Shown piece after piece: positions 17,377 through 24,495 of a DNA stretch of 38,960 bases. This stretch comes from an uncultured Clostridia bacterium. Its GTDB lineage: Bacteria; Bacillota; Clostridia; Peptostreptococcales; Anaerovoracaceae. The notes beneath the pieces are model-generated. The model was not told the origin of the DNA, ran no database searches, and saw only the letters and a list, made by a program, of their open reading frames with translations. How positions within the stretch are numbered: position 1 is the first letter of the stretch; every line of letters begins with the position of its first letter. The position numbers and the translations under genes were made by a program. The DNA lies in NCBI GenBank assembly GCA_945828095.1, contig CALZOZ010000011.1, forward strand, positions 1 to 38,960, given 5' to 3'.

Positions 17377-17778
17377 CTATCTTCCTGCCTGCAGCAGATC
17401 TCTGATTTCTCTGAGAAGCTGAATATCCTCAGGAATTGGAGCGGGCTCCGGCTCAGCAGGAGCTTCTGCCTCTGCTTCTTTTTTGGCGAAAACGCGGTTA
17501 AATGCCTTCATCATCCAGAAGATAACCAGGGCGGTTAAAAGAAATACGATGGCAGCCTGAATAAAATTACCCACCATGAGTTTTGCTCCGCCTACAGTGA
17601 TTACAATGCCTGTAAAGTCAATACCGCCGATGATGATTCCCAGAAGCGGTGTAATTACATCACCTACCAGTGAGTTAACTATGGCAGTAAAAGCACCGCC
17701 GATGATGATGCCGACAGCCATGCTCATAACATCACCCTTTGAGATAAATTCTTTAAATTCTGACATAAATTTCTTCAT
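17377..17778 (-). CDS. mscL: Large-conductance mechanosensitive channel
   Basis: A 133-residue MscL that releases solutes on hypo-osmotic shock. TM1 holds the pore motif GDVMSMAVGIIIGGAFTAIV (residues 15-34), an extracellular loop is short, and TM2 is around residues 70-90. The C-terminal cytoplasmic helix is preceded by an Ala/Glu/Pro-rich linker and ends IPEDIQLLREIRDLL. Its ATG directly abuts the maf stop codon, and its ribosome site GGAGG lies inside the end of maf, so the two are coupled. Confidence 0.95.
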   Translation of the reverse strand: MKKFMSEFKEFISKGDVMSMAVGIIIGGAFTAIVNSLVGDVITPLLGIIIGGIDFTGIVITVGGAKLMVGNFIQAAIVFLLTALVIFWMMKAFNRVFAKKEAEAEAPAEPEPAPIPEDIQLLREIRDLLQAGR

Positions 17779-18408
17779 CTATTTTTCCTCCATTTTTAAG
17801 ATTTCCTGTTCTATCTGTTCCCATGGAAAACCAATGACATTTTCGTAGCTTCCTTCGATGTGGTCAATGTGTTTTGCAAAATATCCCTGGATGGCATACG
17901 CACCGGCCTTGTCATAGGCTTCATCTGTATCAAGGTAAGCCTCAAGCTCGCTGTCCGGATAATCTTTAAAGTATACCTTAGTGACCTCGGCAAACACTCG
18001 AGTCAGCTGGCGACCGTAGGAAAGCAGAGCAACACCGGTGACCACATAATGAAAGTCATTTCTCAGCTTGTCCAGCATACGGAAAGCATCATCTCTGTCA
18101 TCGGGTTTTCCCATGATTTCACCGTCCTTGTAAACGATGGTATCGGCGGCGACGATAATGCTGCCTTCTTCCGGACAGTCCGCCAAAGAAGACAGGCGTC
18201 CGGCTACATCCTGAGCTTTTTTCAGCGCAAGAAACATAACGGTTTCACACATACCATGAACCTTAGGAATGTTTTCCTCGATATCAGCAGGCATTACCAA
18301 AGGCTCAATGCCTCGCATGCGCATCATTTCAATGCGGCGAGGTGAGCCGGATGCCAGTACTATTTTTTTGTTTTGGGAGCAGGCAGAGCTGCAGCAGGCA
18401 TTTGACAT
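17779..18408 (-). CDS. maf: Maf-family nucleotide pyrophosphatase
   Basis: A 209-residue Maf/YhdE-type nucleoside triphosphate pyrophosphatase (dTTP/UTP or modified nucleotides), linked to septum formation. The N-terminal ASGSPRR motif and the AADTIVYKDGEIMGKPDD segment with catalytic Asp are present, and AGAYAIQGYFAKHIDHIEGSYENVIG is the conserved C-terminal part. The start is ATG at 18408, with AAGGAG 5-6 bp upstream on the minus strand; a longer upstream reading frame has no ribosome site. Unusual is an extension before ASGSPRR, MSNACCSSACSQNKK, with four cysteines in eleven residues. Confidence 0.9.
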   Translation of the reverse strand: MSNACCSSACSQNKKIVLASGSPRRIEMMRMRGIEPLVMPADIEENIPKVHGMCETVMFLALKKAQDVAGRLSSLADCPEEGSIIVAADTIVYKDGEIMGKPDDRDDAFRMLDKLRNDFHYVVTGVALLSYGRQLTRVFAEVTKVYFKDYPDSELEAYLDTDEAYDKAGAYAIQGYFAKHIDHIEGSYENVIGFPWEQIEQEILKMEEK

Positions 18409-18447
18409 GCGATTCTCCTTCTTTTTTCGTGTGTTTTTTCGATAAAT

Positions 18448-18476
18448 ATTATGACATATTTTCGCCCAAATGGAAA
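18448..18476 (-). promoter_or_regulatory. Promoter of maf-mscL (minus strand)
   Basis: On the minus strand TTTCCA (18476-18471), 17 bp, CATAAT (18453-18448), about 40 bp before maf. Its -35 overlaps the proposed spoVA -10 box on the other strand. Confidence 0.4.
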
Positions 18477-18481
18477 GAATA
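18472..18481 (+). promoter_or_regulatory. SigF/SigG-like -10 box before spoVAC
   Basis: GGAAAGAATA fits the Bacillus SigF -10 pattern GGnRAnAnTw at every defined position, 45 bp before the spoVAC start. A matching -35 (GyWTA at 16 bp) is not clear; ACATA at 18454-18458 is 13 bp away. spoVA operons are forespore-expressed, so the position makes sense. Confidence 0.35.
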
Positions 18482-18526
18482 AAAACTATGAAAGAAAAGA
18501 TTTTTACCGAAATGGGAGGTTTTGCA

Positions 18527-19018
18527 ATGGCGCTGCAAATAAGCGAGGAAAAAAACAAGGAAAAGGAAAAGCAGAAGAAGGAGATAGGCAAGGCATATGG
18601 CAAATATGCAAAGCAATTTACACCCAGACCAAAGTATTTTTCAAACAGCGTGAAGGCTTTTATAGTGGGAGGTCTCATATGCACAGCTGCCCTTGCTGTA
18701 CAGAATCGTCTGCAGGCTATGGGACTTTCGCAGAAGGATGCGGGAACTTTCGTAACCATAGGGCTTGTGGCTTTGGCTCAGCTTCTCACAGGACTGGGAA
18801 TATTCGATGTAATCGCCAAGCACGCGGGAGCCGGGGTGATCGTGCCAATTACGGGATTTGCAAATTCTATGGTCGCACCTGCAATTGAATACAAGAAAGA
18901 GGGGCCGGTACTGGGAACCGGTGCAAAACTTTTCAGTGTGGCAGGACCTGTGCTGGTCTGCGGAATAAGCGCCGCTACGGTGGTGGGAATAATTTACTGG
19001 TTCATAGAAAAATTTTAA
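18527..19018 (+). CDS. spoVAC: Stage V sporulation protein AC
   Basis: A 163-residue membrane protein of the SpoVAC/SpoVAEB family, part of the channel that loads dipicolinic acid into the spore and releases it on germination. A charged N-terminus rich in Lys/Glu is followed by four hydrophobic segments (about 46-66, 77-97, 104-125, 140-160). The motif GAGVIVPITGFANSMVAPAIEYKKEG is a family hallmark. ATG 18527 is chosen because GGGAGG at 18514-18519 precedes it; an in-frame ATG at 18470 overlaps the promoter region. spoVAD follows. Confidence 0.93.
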   Translation: MALQISEEKNKEKEKQKKEIGKAYGKYAKQFTPRPKYFSNSVKAFIVGGLICTAALAVQNRLQAMGLSQKDAGTFVTIGLVALAQLLTGLGIFDVIAKHAGAGVIVPITGFANSMVAPAIEYKKEGPVLGTGAKLFSVAGPVLVCGISAATVVGIIYWFIEKF

Positions 19019-19042
19019 CAGGTGAAAACAGGGGGATACAAA

Positions 19043-20083
19043 GTGGCAAACAGAAAAATCGGTGCGCAGACGGTGCAGCTTGAAAACAGACCATACATTA
19101 TCGGAAGAGGAAATATAGGCGGAAAAAAGGAAGGTGAAGGGCCTCTTGCCGACTCCTTTGACCAGATTCTTGATGATGACATGTTCGGAGAAAAGTCATG
19201 GGAAAAAGCTGAGTGCAAAATGCTTGAGGCCGCCATGGAAAAGGCTATGATGCGGGCACAGCTGAAAAAGGAAAATATAGACATCATGCTATGCGGAGAC
19301 CTGATAAACCAAATAATGACCTCGTCCTTTGCGGCTCGCGATATGCATATACCTTTTCTTGGACTTTACGGAGCATGTTCCACTATGACAGAGTCTCTGG
19401 TAATAGGTTCAATGCTTGTGGACGGCGGGTTTGCACGCAGCATTATTGCCGGAGCTTCAAGCCATTTCTGCACTGCCGAAAGACAGTTCAGAATGCCTGT
19501 GGAACACGGAAATCAGAGGCCCACTTCGGCTCAGTGGACAGCTACGGCTGCAGGTGCGGTGGTTGTATCAGAATGGCCTCATGCAATCGCAAAGGGAATG
19601 CCGGTGGTCAGAGCTACTGAGGCGACCATCGGTAAGGTCATAGATGCAGGAATCAGAGATGCAAACCAGATGGGAGCGGCTATGGCTCCGGCGGCGGTGG
19701 ATACGCTGCTGAACCACCTTCAGGATACCGGGCGGGATATTGACTATTATGATCTGGTAGTGACCGGCGACCTGGGCTATATAGGAAAGGACATTATGGC
19801 AGACCTGCTGGCAGACGCAGGGCTTGACAAAAATAAGATTTTTTCCCATTATGATGACTGTGGAACCATGCTTTTCAGCAAGGAACAGGATGTTCACGGG
19901 GGAGCAAGCGGCTGCGGGTGCTCAGCATCGGTTTTCGCCGGAAAGCTGCTCAAGGACATGGAGCAGGGAAAGTACAGAAGGATTCTTCTCATGTCGACGG
20001 GTGCGCTGCTTTCGACTATATCTCCGTATCAGGGAGAAAGTATACCCGGCATAGCTCATGCCATAGCATTGGAGGTGGAGTAG
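19043..20083 (+). CDS. spoVAD: Stage V sporulation protein AD
   Basis: A 346-residue soluble, thiolase-like protein that binds dipicolinic acid at the spore inner membrane. Visible family segments are GACSTMTESLVIGSMLVDGGFARSIIAGASSHFCTAERQFR in the middle and GGSGCGC-like and TGALLSTISPYQGESIPGIAHA at the C-terminus. GTG 19043 is preferred: AGGGGG lies 7 bp upstream. An in-frame GTG at 19022 has no such site. Length is close to Bacillus SpoVAD (338). The gene sits between spoVAC and spoVAE, the three-gene set normal for Clostridia. Confidence 0.93.
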   Translation: MANRKIGAQTVQLENRPYIIGRGNIGGKKEGEGPLADSFDQILDDDMFGEKSWEKAECKMLEAAMEKAMMRAQLKKENIDIMLCGDLINQIMTSSFAARDMHIPFLGLYGACSTMTESLVIGSMLVDGGFARSIIAGASSHFCTAERQFRMPVEHGNQRPTSAQWTATAAGAVVVSEWPHAIAKGMPVVRATEATIGKVIDAGIRDANQMGAAMAPAAVDTLLNHLQDTGRDIDYYDLVVTGDLGYIGKDIMADLLADAGLDKNKIFSHYDDCGTMLFSKEQDVHGGASGCGCSASVFAGKLLKDMEQGKYRRILLMSTGALLSTISPYQGESIPGIAHAIALEVE

Positions 20084-20440
20084 ATGGAGTATTTATGGGC
20101 ATTTATAATCGGCGGCATCTGGTGTGTGATAGGACAGCTTCTTCTTGACGGAACCAAATTGACAGCACCGAGAGTTCTGGTAATTTTTGTGGTGACAGGA
20201 GTTGTGCTGCAGGCACTTAATCTCTATCAGCCTATAGTCGATCTCGCGGGAAACGGAGCTACAGTTCCTCTGCCGGGCTTTGGATACAATTTAGCAAAGG
20301 GAGCAATGGAGGGGGCTCAGAAGGGCTTTCTTGAAGCTATTACAGGACCAATAAAGGCAACCGCTGCCGGCGTTGCAGTGGCAATAACTTTCGGATATAT
20401 TGTCTCGCTGATTTTTACGCCGAAATCACCAAAGAGATAG
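20084..20440 (+). CDS. spoVAE: Stage V sporulation protein AE
   Basis: A 118-residue membrane protein (SpoVAEB type), related to SpoVAC and part of the same dipicolinic acid channel. Hydrophobic segments are near residues 3-20, 27-45 and 85-108. The shared motif GATVPLPGFGYNLAKGAMEGA parallels the SpoVAC hallmark. ATG follows the spoVAD stop codon without a gap, with GGAGGTGG just upstream. No spoVAA, AB or AF is present. Confidence 0.93.
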   Translation: MEYLWAFIIGGIWCVIGQLLLDGTKLTAPRVLVIFVVTGVVLQALNLYQPIVDLAGNGATVPLPGFGYNLAKGAMEGAQKGFLEAITGPIKATAAGVAVAITFGYIVSLIFTPKSPKR

Positions 20441-20460
20441 TTGACAAACGGACACAAAAA

Positions 20461-20700
20461 GGCTGCCGACAAAGGCGCGCCCCCATAAAGAAGAAATTTG
20501 ATTGTCGCAGCACGGCATGACTGAAAGGTCATACCGTGCTACCTTTTCTTATGGGGCTATAAGCCCCTCCGAGAAAGCAAAGCATTAGAGACAATAAACC
20601 ACCCGTTTTACGTGTGGACGCGATTATGATGTTTGTGTCTACGCATTTAGGCAATGAAATGGCTTAATACCACCAGGATTTTACTTCATGATTGGGCTGT
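20461..20700 (+). ncRNA. Candidate structured non-coding RNA or element end
   Basis: No ORF with a ribosome site fits here. CCCCATAA (20481-20488) pairs with TTATGGGG (20549-20556). Inside it, AGCACGGCATGAC (20509-20521) pairs with GTCATACCGTGCT (20528-20540) with one mismatch and loop TGAAAG. The right arm can instead fold as GGGGCT/AGCCCC (20553-20567), so two exclusive folds exist. A third hairpin spans about 20588-20640 (AGACA...TGTCT with inner CCAC...GTGG). It is richer in GC than the following ORFs. It could be an RNA of a phage-defence or toxin system (the abiF motif is one family to test) or a mobile-element terminus. Confidence 0.4.
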
Positions 20701-20783
20701 CAAAAATATATTGACCTCATGCCTTCTTTGATAAGGTTTGAAATGCGTAAAATTATAGATGATTTTTTTTATGGGCGTAGTGG

Positions 20784-20789
20784 TATAAT
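20784..20789 (+). promoter_or_regulatory. Extended -10 promoter before the hypothetical pair
   Basis: TGGTATAAT (20781-20789) is an extended -10 box; no good -35 is seen. The start codon is 20 bp downstream of the box. Confidence 0.5.
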
Positions 20790-20809
20790 TTTTATAAGGA
20801 AATGATGGT

Positions 20810-21295
20810 ATGGAGAAAAAACCAAATAGATTTTCAAGAGTATTGATTGTAATTTTGATTGTTTTTATAGCCACTATAGTAATTAGTTCTTTCATTTTAG
20901 GAGAATCTAAATTTTCTCTTACAAATGAAATTATTCTATTGATTTTACTATTGGTAGTTTTGGCTCTATCAGAAGTTTTTGATAACTTTAGCATCGGAAA
21001 TTTGATTACGGCAAAAAAGGAAAAGCATGAAAAAGAGGTTGAATTAAAAGAAGCAAAATCCGAAAACAATGAACTGCGTACACAGTTGATTAGTATTGTA
21101 TCAAATTCAATAACTAATCGGAATATGAACATATTCGGACTCTCTAAAGATGACTGGGTACAGATGGCCGGAGTTGAGCAAGCAGAATCTTCTGCTGTTG
21201 AAGAGAAAAAAGAGGAAGATCTTGTTGTTGACAAAAAAGTTTTGCAGATGATTCCGGAAAGCGGCGTAGAATGCTTCCTAAAATTGAAAAATTAG
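20810..21295 (+). CDS. Hypothetical membrane protein with coiled coil
   Basis: Function not recognised. The 161 residues contain two hydrophobic segments (about 10-30 and 40-58), then a charged helix likely to form a coiled coil (TAKKEKHEKEVELKEAKSENNELRTQL, about 68-100) and an acidic stretch rich in Glu. AAGGA lies 9 bp before ATG. Base composition and codon use are much more AT-rich than the flanking genes, which suggests transfer. Its last 25 bases overlap the next ORF in the -1 frame, so the two could be one gene split by a frameshift. Confidence 0.6.
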   Translation: MEKKPNRFSRVLIVILIVFIATIVISSFILGESKFSLTNEIILLILLLVVLALSEVFDNFSIGNLITAKKEKHEKEVELKEAKSENNELRTQLISIVSNSITNRNMNIFGLSKDDWVQMAGVEQAESSAVEEKKEEDLVVDKKVLQMIPESGVECFLKLKN

Positions 21296-21663
21296 CTATT
21301 GATCGTTTTTGCACTCAGCATAAAATTCCAATACTTTCTGTTGTGAGAGAAGTCAAAATAAATTTTGCACCAGTGTCCATGAATATGTATAATCTATATT
21401 ATCTTCTATCTAAGGTATATTATTATAGAAAAGCAAATCAATTACATGCAAAGGTAGTGCTTATACTTCCAAATCTTCCAGAATCCTATTGGAAAGATCG
21501 ATGGTACTCTAGTATAAGTAAAGTTATTTCCAATCTTCAAGAAACCTTTGCTCCTGCAATCAAGAATAATTTATTAGAAATTGTACCAATAGAAATAACG
21601 CAAGGTGATTTAGACACAATTAACAAAGAAATTGAGGCACAAGAAAGAGGAAGTGGAGATTAA
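21271..21663 (+). CDS. Hypothetical protein, possibly the C-terminal half of the preceding gene
   Basis: Function not recognised. The 130 residues are soluble and mixed alpha/beta by eye, with a Tyr-rich stretch MYNLYYLLSKVYYYRKAN and a possible strand VVLILPNLPES. No proper ribosome site precedes ATG 21271. Reading runs on in the -1 frame from the preceding ORF, giving about 286 residues if joined. It shares the AT-rich codon use of its neighbour. The alternatives are translational coupling of two genes or a frameshift in one. Confidence 0.5.
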   Translation: MLPKIEKLAIDRFCTQHKIPILSVVREVKINFAPVSMNMYNLYYLLSKVYYYRKANQLHAKVVLILPNLPESYWKDRWYSSISKVISNLQETFAPAIKNNLLEIVPIEITQGDLDTINKEIEAQERGSGD

Positions 21664-21670
21664 TCCTATA

Positions 21671-21725
21671 CTGACCCCCAAAAGTTGGACCTAGAAATCC
21701 AACTTGAGGGAGGTCAGTTTTTTAA
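21671..21725 (+). terminator. Hairpin with T-run, formed by IS3-type terminal sequence
   Basis: CTGACC...AAGTTGGA (21671-21689) pairs with TCCAACTT...GGTCAG (21698-21717), with small bulges, followed by TTTTTT. It can end the hypothetical operon. The sequence TGACCCCCAAAAGTTGGA is typical of IS3-family (IS150 group) terminal inverted repeats. Confidence 0.6.
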
Positions 21726-21855
21726 TGGGGAATAAAGTCCAAAATATAAAATGGGAGTGGTACACGAGTATCTTGAAGGAAAGGGTAGTCTTGAGTTTTT
21801 AGCAAAAAATCATGGAGCACACCATGTCATGGTAGAAAGATGGGTCGCTGTTTAA
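21672..21855 (+). pseudogene. IS3-family insertion sequence remnant (orfA 5-prime end)
   Basis: After the terminal repeat at 21672-21689, the frame ending at 21855 reads VHEYLEGKGSLEFLAKNHG and then VMVERWV, close to the N-terminal helix-turn-helix of IS3-family OrfA. The frame is broken at its start (stop and shift around 21736-21742) and stops at 21855. OrfB and the right end are absent. Only a decayed left end remains. From 21856 to 21999 nothing else was recognised. Confidence 0.7.
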
Positions 21856-21999
21856 AAACAGTTTTGAGAGTAAGACTTGATACGGCCAAGAAAAAAAGAA
21901 TCGCTTTTCAAATCTTATCTTTTTATTCCATATATATCCAAAATCCCGCCGCATATCGTAATATTTCACATAATTTTGGGAATCTGTCAATTATGCTAT

Positions 22000-22926
22000 T
22001 CAATCTGGCTGTTTAATCATACCATCGATTTCGTCGGCGGAAAGGCCAGTTAGTTCCATGATGGCAGCATCGTCAAGGCCCTTGCATTTCATGGCTTTGG
22101 CCAGCTCCAGTATGGCAGCGGTTCGGCCGGCGGATTCGCCCTCGGCACGACCTTTTTCAATTCCGGCGGCCTCGCCTCTGCGGAGACCTTCCTCAAAGCC
22201 ATCATCGTATCCGTCCAGTCTCGATATTTCCATATCCTCTTCTCTTGTCAATTCTCTGAACAGCATTTCCACCATCTCCGTCCCATACTTCTTTAAAAAT
22301 TCAGGCAAAATCCCACAGTCAATGCAGCTCTTTATGAGCTCCGTTATCCGGCTGGCAGTAAGCTGGCCCTTGCCCTGCAAGGCTCTTACCCTTTCCAGGA
22401 AAAGGCTGTACTGCTTCAGCGTTTCGCATTTCTTAAGGATTACGTTATTTTTATCGCTATTAATATTATACACCTTGACGGTCAGTTGTAAAGCAATTTC
22501 ACCATCATCATCTCCGAGAAATGCGTCCGATAGCTTCATTTCCTGATATTCCGGGAAGTCTTCCTTGCCGTCATAAAAGACTATGAAGGTGGGGCGAGGG
22601 ATTTTTAAGAGTTTTTTGCGGTAAAGCTCGTCCGTGTTAATCATGCGCTGAAGCATGGCGGACATGTAAATAAGGTCTCTCAGTGGCATGTTACTGCAGA
22701 TAGTAGATTGATGCTCGGCCAGCACGATGAACGAATCCTCCATTACAAAGGCGACATCGTTCTTGAGCACGCGGAATACCACATCCTCGAGCGTAACAAT
22801 TTCGATATTTGCCTCGGGACCGTAGTTGGTGTCAAAGAGAGCGTTGTAAAGCTCTATGAGCTTGCCCTCGTCGCTGAAAAGTGTACGGAAAACGCTGTCT
22901 TTGTACTTTCTGTTGATTGTTTGCAT
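22000..22926 (-). CDS. Rpn-type PD-(D/E)XK nuclease family protein
   Basis: A 308-residue protein of the Rpn / PDDEXK transposase-like family. The nuclease core is near residues 1-150. The active-site pattern is NDVAFVMEDSFIVLAEHQST, with Asp and the E-x-Q ending used in this family, followed by the conserved NMPLRDLIYMS. The C-terminal part holds Gly/Glu repeats (GFEEGLRRGEAAGIEKGRAEGESAGR) likely to be helical. AAAGGAG precedes ATG on the minus strand. Family members are proposed to promote recombination, and some affect phages; the role here is unknown. It is intact and next to an IS remnant in the accessory island. Confidence 0.85.
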   Translation of the reverse strand: MQTINRKYKDSVFRTLFSDEGKLIELYNALFDTNYGPEANIEIVTLEDVVFRVLKNDVAFVMEDSFIVLAEHQSTICSNMPLRDLIYMSAMLQRMINTDELYRKKLLKIPRPTFIVFYDGKEDFPEYQEMKLSDAFLGDDDGEIALQLTVKVYNINSDKNNVILKKCETLKQYSLFLERVRALQGKGQLTASRITELIKSCIDCGILPEFLKKYGTEMVEMLFRELTREEDMEISRLDGYDDGFEEGLRRGEAAGIEKGRAEGESAGRTAAILELAKAMKCKGLDDAAIMELTGLSADEIDGMIKQPD

Positions 22927-23093
22927 AGTTTTGCTCCTTTCGTTGAAAGGCGCTTAAATCAAATCGAATCTTTCCCTTAATAACCTTGCTATACATCATA
23001 ATAGCTGTATGTAATAAAATGTATAATAAGGGGTACATTTACTATATCACAATCTAATTTCCAGTTCAAGGGAATTATGTAATTAGTTTATAG

Positions 23094-23123
23094 TTGACAA
23101 ACGACGGATGGCCATGGTAAAAT
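23094..23123 (+). promoter_or_regulatory. Promoter of the 35-residue membrane protein
   Basis: A perfect TTGACA at 23094-23099, 18 bp, TAAAAT at 23118-23123. The stretch 22927-23090 upstream is AT-rich and otherwise empty apart from the Rpn upstream region. Confidence 0.7.
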
Positions 23124-23156
23124 TTTACAAAACAAGTGGAATTTTGGAGGACTGCC

Positions 23157-23264
23157 ATGGAAAGACTGATAATTTACGGGTTGGCGATTTTAAATATAAT
23201 TGTGGGTTTCGTTATCTACTATCGTAAGCCCTCGCCCTTCGGTAAAAAAACATACGATAAATGA
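23157..23264 (+). CDS. Small single-pass membrane protein (35 residues)
   Basis: Not recognised as a known family. It begins MERLIIYGLAILNIIVGFVI: one membrane helix at residues 3-21, then a basic tail YYRKPSPFGKKTYDK. It is called as a gene because it has its own promoter with perfect TTGACA, a TTTGGAGG ribosome site 7-8 bp before ATG, and its own terminator at 23267. The basic tail predicts an outside N-terminus and a cytoplasmic C-terminus. Function unknown. Confidence 0.7.
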   Translation: MERLIIYGLAILNIIVGFVIYYRKPSPFGKKTYDK

Positions 23265-23266
23265 GG

Positions 23267-23293
23267 AAAGACGCTTCAAATTGAGGCGTCTTT
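23267..23293 (+). terminator. Terminator of the small membrane protein gene
   Basis: AAAGACGC (23267-23274) pairs with GCGTCTTT (23286-23293), continuing inward through a G-U pair; TTT then CTTGATTTTT follows. Confidence 0.8.
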
Positions 23294-23294
23294 C

Positions 23295-23323
23295 TTGATT
23301 TTTGGCCCCATGTGTGGTAAATT
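23295..23323 (+). promoter_or_regulatory. Promoter of the glycopolymer operon
   Basis: TTGATT at 23295-23300, 17 bp, TAAATT at 23318-23323, 35 bp before the start codon of the first gene. Confidence 0.5.
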
Positions 23324-23358
23324 ATTATGATAGGATTGCTATGTGTATGTGAGGAATT

Positions 23359-24480
23359 ATGAAAAAAATTGCTATATACATCATGAGGCTGGGCCTCAGT
23401 ATAATATACGGGATATTAAAGCTTTTTCCGACGCGGGAAAACAAGGTGCTCTTTCTGAGCAGACAGTCAAATGAGCTGACTCAGGACTTTCAGGATACTC
23501 AGAAGCTGCTGCTTGAAAAAAGACCTGATGCTGAAATAGTAACATTGTGTCATCGCCTGGAGGGAGAGAAAAGCGGAGGACTTACAGCCTTTGCTGTATC
23601 AACACTGAAGAGCATGTATCACATGGCTGCTTCGTCGGTATGCGTGCTGGATGCCTACTGGCCGGCAGTTTCAATCCTTAATCACAAGAAGTCACTGACG
23701 GTAATACAGATGTGGCACGCTTTGGGAAAGATTAAACAGTCGGGGTATCAGACGCTGGGCAGAGAGTCAGGCAGAAGTGCCGAGACGGCCCGCCTGATGA
23801 AGATGCACGAAAACTACGATTACATCATAGCCGGAGGCAAAGCATGGAATCTATACTACTGCCTGTCTTTTAACACTACGGAGGACAAGCTGGTGAACTG
23901 CGGACTGCCGCGAATTGATCATCTGCTTAATACGGCGGAGGCAAGCAGGGCAAAGGTTATGGCTGCATATCCGGAATTTAAGGATAAGACAGTGGTGCTT
24001 TATGCACCTACTTTCCGGAGAAACATTGAGCTTCACTGGGAGGAGCTGGCTGACAGACTCACTAAAGAGGGGAACATTGCACTCATAGTCAAGGGACATC
24101 CCAACCAGCAGCTTTCCACGGAAAATCCGGCAGTTTATACATGTCCTGAATTCAAGGCTGTAGACCTGCTTTCTGCCTGCGATTATCTGGTGACCGACTA
24201 CTCAGCCATCGCCATTGAAGGTGCAGTGCTGGAAAGACCCACCTACTACTTTGTATACGACTATGAGGAATACAGAGAAAAAAACGGCATGAATATCGAC
24301 CTCTTCGAGACCATGCCGGGCTGTGTTTTCAGAAATGCAGAGGATCTGGCGGAGGCCATCGTCAGGGGTGAGTATAATTACAAGGCTCTTGAGGATTACA
24401 GAGCGAAATATCTGCCGGAGAACCTGGGCACATCCACAGAGCAGATAGTGAAACTGATTACAGATAATATGAAGAAATAA
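23359..24480 (+). CDS. CDP-glycerol glycerophosphotransferase family protein
   Basis: A 373-residue enzyme of the TagB/TagF family, which moves glycerol phosphate (or ribitol phosphate) from a CDP donor onto a growing wall polymer at the inner face of the membrane. An N-terminal hydrophobic helix is followed by the GT-B core: MWHALGKIKQSGYQTLG with the catalytic-region His, YAPTFRRN, VKGHPNQ, and TDYSAIAIEGAVLERPTYYFVYDYEEYREKNG, all family hallmarks. It starts a seven-gene operon. GAGGA is only 3 bp from ATG, a short spacing. Donor and acceptor cannot be read from sequence. Confidence 0.88.
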   Translation: MKKIAIYIMRLGLSIIYGILKLFPTRENKVLFLSRQSNELTQDFQDTQKLLLEKRPDAEIVTLCHRLEGEKSGGLTAFAVSTLKSMYHMAASSVCVLDAYWPAVSILNHKKSLTVIQMWHALGKIKQSGYQTLGRESGRSAETARLMKMHENYDYIIAGGKAWNLYYCLSFNTTEDKLVNCGLPRIDHLLNTAEASRAKVMAAYPEFKDKTVVLYAPTFRRNIELHWEELADRLTKEGNIALIVKGHPNQQLSTENPAVYTCPEFKAVDLLSACDYLVTDYSAIAIEGAVLERPTYYFVYDYEEYREKNGMNIDLFETMPGCVFRNAEDLAEAIVRGEYNYKALEDYRAKYLPENLGTSTEQIVKLITDNMKK

Positions 24481-24495
24481 GGAAAAAGGAAAAAG

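Noticed and set aside
21271..21295. Programmed -1 frameshift between the two hypothetical ORFs
   Set aside because: No X-XXY-YYZ slippery heptamer in the right frame and no clear following pseudoknot; mutation or two genes is simpler.
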